Source: PALSA-607 sp963825425 (GTDB lineage: Bacteria > Actinomycetota > Actinomycetes > Acidothermales > Acidothermaceae). Taken from it: a stretch of DNA of 64,000 bases. Location: contig CAWGTF010000010.1 in the NCBI GenBank assembly GCA_963825425.1, positions 248,001 through 312,000 of the forward strand. The letters are read 5' to 3'. This document shows, in pieces, positions 35,500 through 44,010 of the stretch. A program made the position numbers and the translations under genes. The notes under the pieces were generated by a model, which did no database searches, had not been told where the DNA came from, and saw only the letters and a program-made list of their open reading frames with translations. Each line of letters opens with the position of its first letter. Position 1 is the first letter of the stretch.

Positions 35500-35795
35500 C
35501 GCTGCGGGGTGCTGACGTCTACTGGGTCAGTTCGTCTCGCTGGACGACTACTTATTGATCGGGGTCCTTGAGGCCCCCAAGCAGGTCCGGACGGAGCGAG
35601 TTTTCTGCGCCGCGCGACGACTCGGAGCCCACCGTTGCGCTGACCGGCGTTAGACCACCCGGCGTAGCTGAGGGCGGTAGTCGCGCTCCCCAGCCGGAGG
35701 CGCTTCGCACCACTAGCCCGGATTACCGGTAGCCTCGGCGAGCGACCGATAGTGGCGTCGGCGCCCGGCCGAACCGGGCTCGTGGAAGGACCCGT
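35500..35795. other. Intergenic region before fabG
   Basis: About 300 bp upstream of fabG-inhA and of the divergent STAS gene, so it must hold promoters for both. A short inverted repeat, GCCCGG-CCGAA-CCGGGC, lies around 35763-35780, just before the fabG ribosome-binding site GGAAGGA. I see no ORF or RNA gene. Confidence 0.4.
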
Positions 35796-36501
35796 GTGCC
35801 GCGCTCTGTGCTCGTCACCGGCGGTAGCCGCGGCATCGGACTCGCGGCAGCGCAGGCATTGGCGGCGGCCGGCGACCGCGTCGCGGTGACCTACCTGTCG
35901 AGCGAACCGCCCCCGGGGTTGTTCGGCGTCCGTTGCGACGTGACGAACTCCGACGACGTCGAGGCGGCATTCGAGCGCGTCGAGGCGGAACACGGCACGG
36001 TCGAGGTCCTCGTGGCCAACGCCGGTATTACCCGCGACACGTTGCTGCTGCGAATGACCGACGACGACTGGGACGCCGTGATCGCCACGAATCTCACGGG
36101 CGCGTACCGGGTTGCGCGCCGCGCGGCCCGTGGCATGCTGCGGGCGCACAGCGGCCGGATGATCTTTGTCTCCTCGGTCGTCGGTCTCTCCGGATCGGCC
36201 GGCCAAGCCAACTACGCGGCGACCAAGTCGGGTCTGGTCGGCTTCGCGCGCTCCTTGGCGCGTGAGTTCGGGTCGCGAGGGATCACCGCCAATGTGGTGG
36301 CCCCCGGGTTCATCGAGACCGACCTGACCGCGGTTCTCGGCGACGGCGAGGCGCGCGCAACTGCTCGACCAGATCCCACTGCGCCGTTACGGGACGACGG
36401 ATGAGGTCGCCGGGGTGATCCGCTTCCTGGCAAGTGACGAGGCTGCATACATCACCGGTGCCGTCATTGCGGTCGACGGCGGATTGGGAATGGGGCACTG
36501 A
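35796..36501 (+). CDS. fabG: 3-oxoacyl-ACP reductase FabG, frameshifted
   Basis: NADPH-dependent short-chain reductase of fatty acid elongation. The nucleotide-binding motif 'LVTGGSRGIGLAAAQALA', 'VLVANAGITRDTLLLRM' and the catalytic Tyr/Lys in 'AGQANYAATKSGLVGFARS' are intact. An extra base near 36357 shifts the frame. Removing it gives 'EARAQLLDQIPLRRYGTTDE' and the terminal 'GAVIAVDGGLGMGH', 234 residues in all. The stop is directly followed by the inhA ATG. The fabG-inhA pair matches fabG1-inhA (mabA-inhA) of mycobacteria. Confidence 0.94.
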
Positions 36502-37287
36502 ATGGCACTCCACGGTGGCGCCGGGCTCCTTTCTGGCAAGCGGTTGCTGATCACCGGGGTGCTGACCGAGGCCTCGATCGCGTTCGATGCCGCTCGGTTG
36601 GCACAGCAGGAAGGTGCGCAGGTCGTCCTGTCGTCCTACGGACGGGTGCGCCGGCTCACCGAGCGGATCGCGGCGCGGCTGCCGGAGCTGCCGCCGGTCA
36701 TCGAGCTCGACGTGACGAACCCCGACGATCTGGCTGCACTGCCGCAGCGAGTGGGTGAGCACCTCGACGGGCTCGACGGGGTCGTGCATGCCGTCGCCTT
36801 CGCTCCGGAGGCTGCGCTCGGTGGCAACTTCCTCAATACCGGCTGGGACGACGTCGCGACTGCGCTGCACGTGTCCGCCTACTCGTTGAAGGCGCTGACA
36901 ACGGCCGCGTTGCCGATGATGCCGAACGGGGGCTCGGTCGTCGGCCTCGACTTCGACGCAAGCGTTGCGTGGCCTCTGTATGACTGGATGGGCGTCGCCA
37001 AGGCCGCGCTCGAGTCGTGCTCGCGCTACCTCGCCCGCGATCTCGGCAAGAGCAACGTGCGGGTCAATCTGGTCTCGGCAGGGCCGATCAGGACTATGGC
37101 GGCCAAGGGAATTCCCGGCTTCGACGAGCTGGCCGCGATCTGGGAGACGCGAGCTCCGATGGCCTGGGACGTCACCGACGCCGAGCCGGCGGCCCGGGCG
37201 ATTGTCGCGCTGCTCTCGGACTGGTTCCCCAAGACCACCGGCGAGATCATCCACGTCGACGGTGGCGTCCACGCCATGGGCAGCTGA
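36502..37287 (+). CDS. inhA: Enoyl-ACP reductase (InhA/FabI type)
   Basis: NADH-dependent enoyl reductase that completes each fatty acid elongation cycle. The 261-residue protein begins with the divergent Rossmann motif 'LLITGVLTEASIAFDAARLA' characteristic of InhA-like enzymes. The active-site Tyr and Lys appear in 'LYDWMGVAKAALESCSRYLA'. Further features are 'GSVVGLDFDASVAWP' and 'NLVSAGPIRTMAAKGIPGF'. It starts immediately after fabG. The frame is intact. In mycobacteria this enzyme is the isoniazid target. Confidence 0.94.
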   Translation: MALHGGAGLLSGKRLLITGVLTEASIAFDAARLAQQEGAQVVLSSYGRVRRLTERIAARLPELPPVIELDVTNPDDLAALPQRVGEHLDGLDGVVHAVAFAPEAALGGNFLNTGWDDVATALHVSAYSLKALTTAALPMMPNGGSVVGLDFDASVAWPLYDWMGVAKAALESCSRYLARDLGKSNVRVNLVSAGPIRTMAAKGIPGFDELAAIWETRAPMAWDVTDAEPAARAIVALLSDWFPKTTGEIIHVDGGVHAMGS

Positions 37288-37314
37288 TCGGCGTCCGGCC
37301 TGCTTATTGCGGCG

Positions 37315-37320
37315 TACCGT
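37315..37320 (+). promoter_or_regulatory. Leaderless-type -10 element of the CDF transporter gene
   Basis: TACCGT ends seven bases before the GTG start. There is no ribosome-binding site. Confidence 0.5.
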
Positions 37321-37327
37321 TGATCAC

Positions 37328-38294
37328 GTGAGCGCCACGCAGAGCAGGAACGCCCGCCGCCAGCAGCGGCTGGTCATCGCGATCGCGCTCAACGTTGCGG
37401 TCGTCGTGGCGCAGATCATCTGGGGGCTGCTCGCCCATTCCCTGGGGCTGCTTGCCGATGCAGGGCACAATCTGGCGGACGTCGCGGGGCTGGCCATCGC
37501 CGTCGTCGCGCTGCGGTACTCGCTGCGAAGCGCGACGATGGCCCGGTCGTTCGGCCATCACCGGGCGACCATCCTGGCGGCGCTGGCCAACGGCGGCTTG
37601 CTGCTGGCAGTTACTGGCCTGGTGGCCATCGACGCGGTGGCCAGGCTCGTGCATCCGAGGCCGGTGCACGGGGGCATCGTGGCGATCGTCGCTCTGGGTT
37701 CGGCGGCATTGAACGTGGTCGGCGCGTCGCTGGTGCACGAACGCCGATCAAGACCCGGCGTGCATGCCGACTTGAACATGTCGGCGGCGACCTTGCATCT
37801 GGTGTCGGATGCGGCGGTGTCACTGGCGGTGGCTGCCGCGGGCCTCGTCATCGTGCTCAGTCACGGAACCTACTGGCTTGACCCGGCGGTCTCGCTGGTC
37901 GTGTGTGTGGCCATCGCGGGCCAGGCGGTGCGGCTGCTGCACCGCAGCGCCGACGTGCTACTGGAATCGACACCCAAGGCGATCGACCCGCGAGGCGGTG
38001 CTCGCGGCGGTGCGCGACGTGCCGACTGTCGTCGATGTCCACGACCTGCATGTGTGGAGCCTGTCGAGCGACCTGCACGCCATGTCGGCGCACGTCGCCG
38101 TGTCGGGACATCCCACCCTTGAGCAGGCGCAGGCAACGGGGGAGCGAATCAAAGACCTGGTTGCCATCGACTTCGACATCGCGCACGCGACCATCGAGAT
38201 GGAATGTGAGGCTTGCCCAGAGCCGGATCCGTGTGCGCTCGAATCGCCGACAGCCGGGTCGGGATTCCAGGTGTTGCACCCGCACCGGCACTGA
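37328..38294 (+). CDS. Cation diffusion facilitator (CzcD/ZitB-like) metal exporter, frameshifted
   Basis: Membrane antiporter that exports divalent metals, most likely zinc. Six transmembrane helices are visible. The metal-binding pairs are in 'LLADAGHNLADVAGLAIA' (helix 2) and 'LHLVSDAAVSLAVAAAG' (helix 5), both HxxxD, which favours Zn. An extra base near 37991 separates 'STPKAIDP' from 'EAVLAAVRDVPTVVDVHDLH'. The cytoplasmic domain ends with Cys and His residues in 'MECEACPEPDPCALE' and 'LHPHRH'. The corrected length is 321 residues. GTG start with a leaderless-type -10. Confidence 0.9.
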
Positions 38295-38404
38295 AACCGG
38301 GCCGCCAGACTTCACCCAGCGTTCACCATCGAGTCACCTAGGGTGTGACCACGCACGCTGCGGATACGGCAGATTCTCGGGCGAGCGAACAGGAGGGTCG
38401 GCAG

Positions 38405-39472
38405 ATGGCGTCAGAGCGCGCGAAGGTCGGGACGAAAGCGCAGTCGCCGAGCCGGTCGCACTCACCGCGCCGGGAGCGCCGCAAGGTCGCCTGGGCGAGC
38501 GTCCAGCTCACCGAGGATCTAGATGCGCTGAGCCTCGAGGCCGACAACGAGGACCTGGACGATCCGATTCTGGTCGGCGCCGACGGCAAACGGGTCGACA
38601 CCTGGCGGGAGAACTACCCCTACGAGGACCGACTCGAGCGCGGGGAGTACGAGCGGCAGAAGCGGGCTCTCCAGGTCGAGCTACTCAAGATGCAGGAGTG
38701 GATCCAAGACCACGGGCAGCGCGTTTGCGTCCTGTTCGAGGGCCGCGATGCGGCAGGCAAGGGCGGCACCATCAAGCGGTTCATGGAGCACCTCGATCCC
38801 AGGGCGGCCCGCATCGTCGCGCTGGGAAAACCGACCGAGCGGGAGCTTGGTGAGTGGTATTTCCAGCGTTACATCGCCCAGCTGCCGAGCGCCGGCGAGA
38901 TCGTGTTGTTCGACCGTTCCTGGTACAACCGGGCGGGAGTCGAACGCGTGATGGGCTGGACCACGGACGAGAAATACGACCTGTTCCTCGGGCAGGTGCC
39001 GGTGTTCGAGAAGCTGCAAACCGATGACGGGCTGATCCTCATCAAGTTGTGGTTCTCGGTGTCGCGTGGTGAACAGCGCACCCGGTTCATCATCCGGCGC
39101 ATCGATCCGGTCCGGCAATGGAAGTTGAGTCCGACCGATCTCGCGTTGATCGACCGATGGGACGACTTCACCGAGGCCAAGGCTGCGATGTTCGAGGTTA
39201 CCGATACAGACAACGCGCCATGGACGGTCATCCGCAGCAATGACAAGCGACGTGCTCGGGTCGCCGCGATGCGCGAGGTGCTGAGCCGGGTGCCCTATCC
39301 GGACAAGGATCCGGAGGTCGTCGGGAAACCGGATTCGCGCATTGTCGGGCCGCCGTGGCGGATCTACGAGCACGACGAGCGCAAGATCAGTCGTCCACCC
39401 GGTCGGACGTCAGCCAAGAAGCTTGAGCAACCGCAGGCTGAGACCCGGGTCGTGGAAGCCGCGAAGAAGTAG
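38405..39472 (+). CDS. Polyphosphate kinase 2 (PPK2 family)
   Basis: Uses polyphosphate to phosphorylate nucleoside diphosphates (or the reverse). Walker A appears in 'LFEGRDAAGKGGTIKRFMEH', Walker B in 'EIVLFDRSWYNRAGVERVMG', and the lid region in 'RGEQRTRFIIRRIDPVRQWK'. Length 355 residues, one PPK2 domain plus a charged N-terminal leader of about 90 residues. The ATG at 38405 has AGGAGG eight bases upstream, better than the in-frame GTG at 38345. TAGGGT at 38339-38344 may be the -10 of a leadered promoter. The gene is convergent with serB. Confidence 0.92.
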   Translation: MASERAKVGTKAQSPSRSHSPRRERRKVAWASVQLTEDLDALSLEADNEDLDDPILVGADGKRVDTWRENYPYEDRLERGEYERQKRALQVELLKMQEWIQDHGQRVCVLFEGRDAAGKGGTIKRFMEHLDPRAARIVALGKPTERELGEWYFQRYIAQLPSAGEIVLFDRSWYNRAGVERVMGWTTDEKYDLFLGQVPVFEKLQTDDGLILIKLWFSVSRGEQRTRFIIRRIDPVRQWKLSPTDLALIDRWDDFTEAKAAMFEVTDTDNAPWTVIRSNDKRRARVAAMREVLSRVPYPDKDPEVVGKPDSRIVGPPWRIYEHDERKISRPPGRTSAKKLEQPQAETRVVEAAKK

Positions 39473-39478
39473 CGCAGG

Positions 39479-40672
39479 TCAGTCGGCCCGGTCCGCTGCA
39501 TCAATCTCGTCGCGCGTGATGCCGAGCAGGTAGAGGATCGCGTCGAGGTAAGGCACGTTCAGCGCCGTGTCGGCGGCCTCGCGCACGATCGGTTTGGCGT
39601 TGAACGCAACCCCGAGTCCGGCGCGCCCGAGCATGTCGAGATCGTTGGCCCCGTCGCCGATCGCGATCGTCTGGGTGAGCGGCACGCCTGCCGATGCAGC
39701 GAAACGTTCGAGCGCCGCGGCTTTTCCCGGCCGGTCGATGATGGGCCCTACGAGATTTCCGGTGACCAAGCCATCGACGACTTCGAGGGTGTTCGCGGCG
39801 GCGAAGTCGAGGCCGAGTTCATCGACGAGACCGTCGGTGATCTGGCTGAACCCACCGCTCACGATCGCCACCAAGTACCCGAGGCGCTTCAAAGTACGTA
39901 CCAGGGTTCGGGCGCCTGGCGTCAGCACCAGCGAATCGCGTACCTCGGCTAGCACGGTTTCGGGCAATCCTTTGAGCAGCGTCACCCGCTCTCGAAGCGA
40001 CTGTTCGAAATCCAACTCGCCACGCATCGCGGCTTGCGTAATCGTGGCCACCTGCTCGGCGCAGCCGGCACGTTGCGCCAACATCTCGATGACCTCGCCG
40101 CGCACGAGCGTCGAGTCGACGTCCATGACGACGAGCCGCTTCGCCCGGCGGTACAGCCCACTGCGCTGGACGGCCACGTCGACCTGGAGCAACGCAGCCT
40201 GCGCGTTGAGTTCGGCACGCAACAGATCGGGTTCAGCGCCGGACACGTCCATCTCGATGCACGTCACCGGGTGGCTGGCGAGCCGCACGATGCGGTCGAT
40301 GTTCGCGCCGTGGCCGGCAATGCAGCTGGCGACACCGGCCATGGCCGCAGGCAGGAGTGGGTGGCCGAGCACGGTGACGTGCAGCGGGCCGGCCAGTGCG
40401 GTCGCTTCTACGTGCGGCCCGACCGTCATTTCGATCTCCAAGCCGAGTTCGCGTGCCGCGTGTGACAGCCCGTCGCGTAACGCGAGTTCGTCGGTTGCGT
40501 CGGTGCCGGCGAGGTCGGCGAGCACGCCGAGGATCAACCGACCGCGCAACACAATCTGCTCGGTGTCGAGAACGTGCAGCGGAAACCTCGCCAGCTCGCT
40601 GAACAGGCGCGAAGTCACCCCGGGCCGATCGCGGCCGGTCAGCGTGACCAGCAACGTGCGGTCGACGGTCAC
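39479..40672 (-). CDS. serB: Phosphoserine phosphatase with two ACT domains
   Basis: HAD-superfamily enzyme for the last step of serine synthesis. Residues 1-180 form two ACT-type regulatory domains ('TLLVTLTGRDRPGVTSRLFS', 'PLHVTVLGHPLLPAAMAGVA'). The catalytic HAD domain follows, with motif I 'LVVMDVDSTLVRGEVIEM', motif II 'VAIVSGGFSQIT', the Lys in 'PGKAAALERF' and motif IV 'AIGDGANDLDMLGRAG'. The GTG at 40672 overlaps the stop of the upstream gene (GTGA) and gives 397 residues. The ACT domains suggest serine feedback. Confidence 0.95.
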   Translation of the reverse strand: MTVDRTLLVTLTGRDRPGVTSRLFSELARFPLHVLDTEQIVLRGRLILGVLADLAGTDATDELALRDGLSHAARELGLEIEMTVGPHVEATALAGPLHVTVLGHPLLPAAMAGVASCIAGHGANIDRIVRLASHPVTCIEMDVSGAEPDLLRAELNAQAALLQVDVAVQRSGLYRRAKRLVVMDVDSTLVRGEVIEMLAQRAGCAEQVATITQAAMRGELDFEQSLRERVTLLKGLPETVLAEVRDSLVLTPGARTLVRTLKRLGYLVAIVSGGFSQITDGLVDELGLDFAAANTLEVVDGLVTGNLVGPIIDRPGKAAALERFAASAGVPLTQTIAIGDGANDLDMLGRAGLGVAFNAKPIVREAADTALNVPYLDAILYLLGITRDEIDAADRAD

Positions 40673-41658
40673 CGAAGGTCGGGCTCGGCGGCGGCCGCGC
40701 GCCCACCCGTGGGCAGGGCGAGTAGGGGCACGTTGTACGCGACCATCGCCGCCTCTCGCACCGCGTGAGACAGTGCGCTCAGCGCCTGATGTCGAGCCTG
40801 ACTGCCGGACGCCGAGATGGCGCCAGCATCTGCGCGAGCAGCGCGCACAATCCGCCACAGCATGAGCGCACGTTCGGCGAGAGCGCGCGCAGGTGGTGGC
40901 CAACCCGGTGGAAATCGTTGCCCCGCAGCACGTAACGCCGCTTCGGCCTCCTTGCGACCGGCGGCGACCTCGGGTCTCCAGTGCGCGAGGTCGAGGGCTG
41001 CGAGCTCGTTCGTCGCCGCGCGCAGGGCGCGGCCGAGCGCGCGATCTGCCTGCTCGACCACGTGGAATGGATCGGGCGCGGGCAGGTCGCCAATCGGCGC
41101 GAAGGGCGACAACTGAGCCGGAGGTTCGCCGAGAACCGCGAGCTCCAGGGCATCGACCGACTCACGTGCTTCGATCAGGACCTGCCAGCGCCAGCCGCGG
41201 TAGGACGACCCCCGCTTGTCCGGCGTGGGGATGAGCCCGATCCGCGCCTGATCAGTAACAAGCAGGACGCCGCATTCTGCCTCGAGTGCGGCGAGCGAGA
41301 ACGGGCCAGCTCCGGTCAGCCCGAGCGGATCTCCCGCGACCGGCAGCACCAGTGAAACCTCACGCACGCCGATGCGCAGCAACCGCCCGACGACATCGGC
41401 GAGGGCAAACTCGACCGCGACCGCGCCAACGTCAGGAACCCTCGTGACCAGCTCCACGCCGTCGCTGCCGTCGATGTGGACTCGCCAATCGGGCCACCCG
41501 GTCACCACATGGCCGTCGCTGCCGGCTTCGATCGCCGCCAGCGCCGCGTCGGTGTCGACGCGATTGCCCAGCGCCGCGGCGAACCAGGCAGCGAACCGAC
41601 CACAGAGTTCGGGGTCGGCGGGAGGCTCGCGGGGGAGCACCTCCTCGGGCGTTGGCAC
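40669..41658 (-). CDS. Conserved-looking protein of unknown function, upstream of serB
   Basis: A 329-residue soluble protein that I do not recognise. It has no signal peptide or transmembrane helix. The N-terminal half is rich in beta-type segments ('VVTGWPDWRVHIDGSDGVEL', 'GRLLRIGVREVSLVLPVAGD'). The C-terminal half is alpha-helical and Ala/Arg-rich ('LDLAHWRPEVAAGRKEAEA', 'LSHAVREAAMVAYNVPLLAL'). It is translationally coupled to serB by GTGA. The GTG start is supported by TAGGGT six bases upstream. Coupling to serB hints at amino-acid metabolism, but this is only context. Confidence 0.7.
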   Translation of the reverse strand: MPTPEEVLPREPPADPELCGRFAAWFAAALGNRVDTDAALAAIEAGSDGHVVTGWPDWRVHIDGSDGVELVTRVPDVGAVAVEFALADVVGRLLRIGVREVSLVLPVAGDPLGLTGAGPFSLAALEAECGVLLVTDQARIGLIPTPDKRGSSYRGWRWQVLIEARESVDALELAVLGEPPAQLSPFAPIGDLPAPDPFHVVEQADRALGRALRAATNELAALDLAHWRPEVAAGRKEAEAALRAAGQRFPPGWPPPARALAERALMLWRIVRAARADAGAISASGSQARHQALSALSHAVREAAMVAYNVPLLALPTGGRAAAAEPDLR

Positions 41659-41664
41659 CCCCCT

Positions 41665-41670
41665 ACCCTA
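41665..41670 (-). promoter_or_regulatory. Leaderless-type -10 element of the unknown gene-serB operon
   Basis: TAGGGT on the minus strand ends six bases before GTG 41658. It faces the -10 of the divergent ABC ATPase gene 46 bp away. Confidence 0.45.
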
Positions 41671-41716
41671 AGCGTGGCGGGCCGCGGGTCGGCGTCCCGG
41701 TAAGTCGGTCTGCCGG

Positions 41717-41722
41717 TAAGTT
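41717..41722 (+). promoter_or_regulatory. Leaderless-type -10 element of the ABC ATPase gene
   Basis: TAAGTT ends six bases before GTG 41729, which has no ribosome-binding site. Confidence 0.4.
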
Positions 41723-41728
41723 TCGTGC

Positions 41729-42520
41729 GTGCAGGCAACCGGCGACGTCATTGCGATGCAGGGCGTCGGTGTGGTCCGCGACGGCGCGACGCTGCTCGAC
41801 TACGTCGACTGGGCAGTCGATCAGGATCAGCGGTGGGTCATCCTCGGCCCCAACGGCGCCGGTAAAACCACGTTGCTGCGGATCGCCTCCACGAGGCTGT
41901 TTCCGACGCGCGGGACCGTCGACGTCCTCGGCGAGCGGTTGGGACGAGTCGACGTGTTCGAGCTTCGGCCGCGAATCGGGCTCTCGAGCGCGGCGCTGGG
42001 GGAGCGCATCCCCGCTCGCGAGAAGGTCAGAGACGTCGTCCTCACCGCGTCCTACGGCATGGTCGGCCGGTGGCGCGAGCGCTACGACATCCACGACGAG
42101 GTGCGTGCAGAGCACGTCTTGAGGCAAGTCGGGTGCGTGCACCTTGCCGACCGCTCGTACGGCACGTTGTCGGAGGGCGAACGCAAGCGTGCGCAGATCG
42201 CGCGAGCGTTGATGACCGACCCCGAGCTGCTGCTGCTCGACGAACCTGCCGCGGGGCTCGACCTGGGCGGCCGCGAGGACCTCGTCGCCAGGCTCGCCGC
42301 AATCGCCGCAGATCCCAGCGCTCCGACGACGGTGCTCGTGACACACCACGTCGAGGAGATCCCGGTCGGCTTCACGCACGCATTGTTGTTGCGTGGTGGT
42401 CAGGCGGTCGCGGCCGGTCCGTTGCACCAGTCGATAACTGAGCAGTCGTTGTCGGAGACCTTCGGTGTCGCTTTGCGGCTGGACTATCGCGACGGCCGAT
42501 TTGCCGCCCGCGCCCGGTGA
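41729..42520 (+). CDS. Stand-alone ABC transporter ATP-binding protein
   Basis: A 263-residue single ABC domain with Walker A GPNGAGKTT, Walker B 'LLLLDEPAAGLDLGGREDLV' and switch His in 'VLVTHHVEEIPVGFTHALLL'. The signature is degenerate, 'TLSEGERKRAQIARALM' (LSEGE instead of LSGGQ), as in ModF-like and related ATPases. No permease gene is adjacent; NfeD and band 7 genes follow. Its partner and substrate are therefore unknown. The GTG start has a leaderless-type -10. Confidence 0.85.
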   Translation: MQATGDVIAMQGVGVVRDGATLLDYVDWAVDQDQRWVILGPNGAGKTTLLRIASTRLFPTRGTVDVLGERLGRVDVFELRPRIGLSSAALGERIPAREKVRDVVLTASYGMVGRWRERYDIHDEVRAEHVLRQVGCVHLADRSYGTLSEGERKRAQIARALMTDPELLLLDEPAAGLDLGGREDLVARLAAIAADPSAPTTVLVTHHVEEIPVGFTHALLLRGGQAVAAGPLHQSITEQSLSETFGVALRLDYRDGRFAARAR

Positions 42521-42530
42521 AATACCGGCC

Positions 42531-42536
42531 TATGAT
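42531..42536 (+). promoter_or_regulatory. Leaderless-type -10 element of the NfeD-band 7 operon
   Basis: TATGAT, one base from the TATAAT consensus, ends six bases before the ATG of the NfeD gene. No ribosome-binding site is seen. Confidence 0.55.
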
Positions 42537-42542
42537 CGAGTT

Positions 42543-42974
42543 ATGTCCGCTTGGCTCGTTTGGACGATTGTCGCGGCCGCCTGTGCCGCCGCCGAGGCGT
42601 TGACTCTCACACTGGTCCTCGGCTTCGTCTCGATTGCCGCTGTGGTCGCGCTCGTTGTCGCCGTGGTCGGGGGTCCCGTACCGCTGCAGCTCGGCGCGTT
42701 CATTGCTGGTTCCATCGGGCTCGTCGGGGTGGCCAGGCCAATCGCGAAGTCGCACCTACGGACACCGGCCGAGCTGAAGAGCGGCATCGACGCGCTCGTG
42801 GGCAAGAGTGCGCTGGTTCTTGAACGGGTAGATGCGCACCACGGGCAGGTCAAGATCGGCGGCGAGATCTGGACCGCACGCGCCTACATGGAAGACCAGG
42901 TTCTCGAGCCTGGGACGTCGGTCGACGTCGTGAAGATCCAGGGCGCCACCGCCCTGGTCTATGGAACGGAGTAG
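42543..42974 (+). CDS. NfeD-family membrane protein
   Basis: A 143-residue short NfeD protein. Two or three transmembrane helices occupy the first 75 residues ('AWLVWTIVAAACAAAEALTL', 'IAAVVALVVAVVGG'). A C-terminal OB-fold follows ('GIDALVGKSALVLERVDAHH', 'VKIGGEIWTARA', 'VVKIQGATALVYG'). NfeD proteins pair with band 7/stomatin proteins in membrane microdomains, and here the band 7 gene starts three bases downstream. M. tuberculosis Rv1487-Rv1488 form the same pair. Confidence 0.9.
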   Translation: MSAWLVWTIVAAACAAAEALTLTLVLGFVSIAAVVALVVAVVGGPVPLQLGAFIAGSIGLVGVARPIAKSHLRTPAELKSGIDALVGKSALVLERVDAHHGQVKIGGEIWTARAYMEDQVLEPGTSVDVVKIQGATALVYGTE

Positions 42975-42977
42975 TTC

Positions 42978-43977
42978 ATGAGTCCGGAACTCATTGCGCT
43001 GATCGTGGTTGCGGTTTTCGTATTGCTCGTCGTCGGGCGGACCGTGCGAATCGTTCCGCAGGCGCGCGCGGGCATTGTCGAGCGTTTCGGCCGCTACAAC
43101 AAGACGTTGACGCCGGGCCTGAACATCGTGGTGCCGTTCGTCGACCGATTGCGTCCGCTCCTCGACCTGCGCGAGCAGGTCATCTCGTTCCCGCCACAGC
43201 CGGTCATCACCGAGGACAACTTGGTGGTCGGCATCGACACCGTGTTGTACTTCCAGGTCACCGATGCGCGGGCCGCGACCTATGAGATTGCGAACTACAT
43301 CCAGGCCATCGAGCAGCTCACAGTGACGACACTTCGCAACGTCGCCGGCGGCATGGACCTCGAGACGCACACTGACCTCGCGCGAAGAGATCAACTCGCA
43401 GCTGCGGGTCGTGCTCGACGAAGCAACTGGCAAGTGGGGCATCAAGGTCAACCGTGTCGAGTTGAAGTCGATCGATCCGCCCGCGTCCATCAAGGATTCG
43501 ATGGAAAAGCAGATGCGGGCCGACCGTGACAAGCGGGCCGCAATCCTGACTGCCGAGGGCTTCAAGCAGTCGCAGATTCTGACCGCCGAAGGCGAGAAGC
43601 AGTCGGCCATCCTCAAGGCCGAGGGCCAGGCACAGGCCGCTGTCACCCAGGCGACGGCTGACGCCAAGGCGCAAGCGCTGCGAGCGGAGGGTCAAGCCCA
43701 GGCGATCGGTACCGTCTTCAAAGCGATTCACGACGGCAAGCCGGACGCCGAATTGCTGGCCTACCAGTACCTGCAGATGCTTCCGCAGATCGCGAAAGGC
43801 GACGCGAACAAACTGTGGATCGTCCCGAGTGAGATGGGTAAGGCGCTCGAGGGTCTCGGCAGCATCGTGGGCGGCCTGACTAACGGCGGCGGGTCGAGTT
43901 CGCCGAACGGGTCCGCGCCGACGCCCGCCAAGCCCGCGGCGATCGCGCCCCCAGCAACGGCGCCCGACTCCGCGTGA
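42978..43977 (+). CDS. SPFH/band 7 (stomatin-like) membrane protein, frameshifted
   Basis: Membrane scaffold protein of the prohibitin/stomatin family. An N-terminal transmembrane helix ('LIALIVVAVFVLLVVGRTV') precedes the SPFH domain ('GIVERFGRYNKTLTPGLNIV', 'VITEDNLVVGIDTVLYFQVT'). An inserted base near 43368 separates 'GGMDLET' from 'TLTSREEINSQLRVVLDEAT'. The C-terminal half is a long coiled coil rich in Ala/Glu/Gln with repeats such as 'ILTAEGEKQSAILKAEGQAQ'. The corrected length is 332 residues. It is co-transcribed with the NfeD gene. Confidence 0.92.
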
Positions 43978-43985
43978 AGGGGCAG

Positions 43986-44010
43986 CGCTAGCTGATCTTG
44001 GCGGCTAGCG
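43986..44010. terminator. Hairpin between convergent band 7 and transglycosylase genes
   Basis: CGCTAGC and GCTAGCG enclose an 11-base loop. The stem begins nine bases after the band 7 stop and includes the stop codon of the transglycosylase gene on the other strand. It could end transcription in both directions. Confidence 0.5.
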
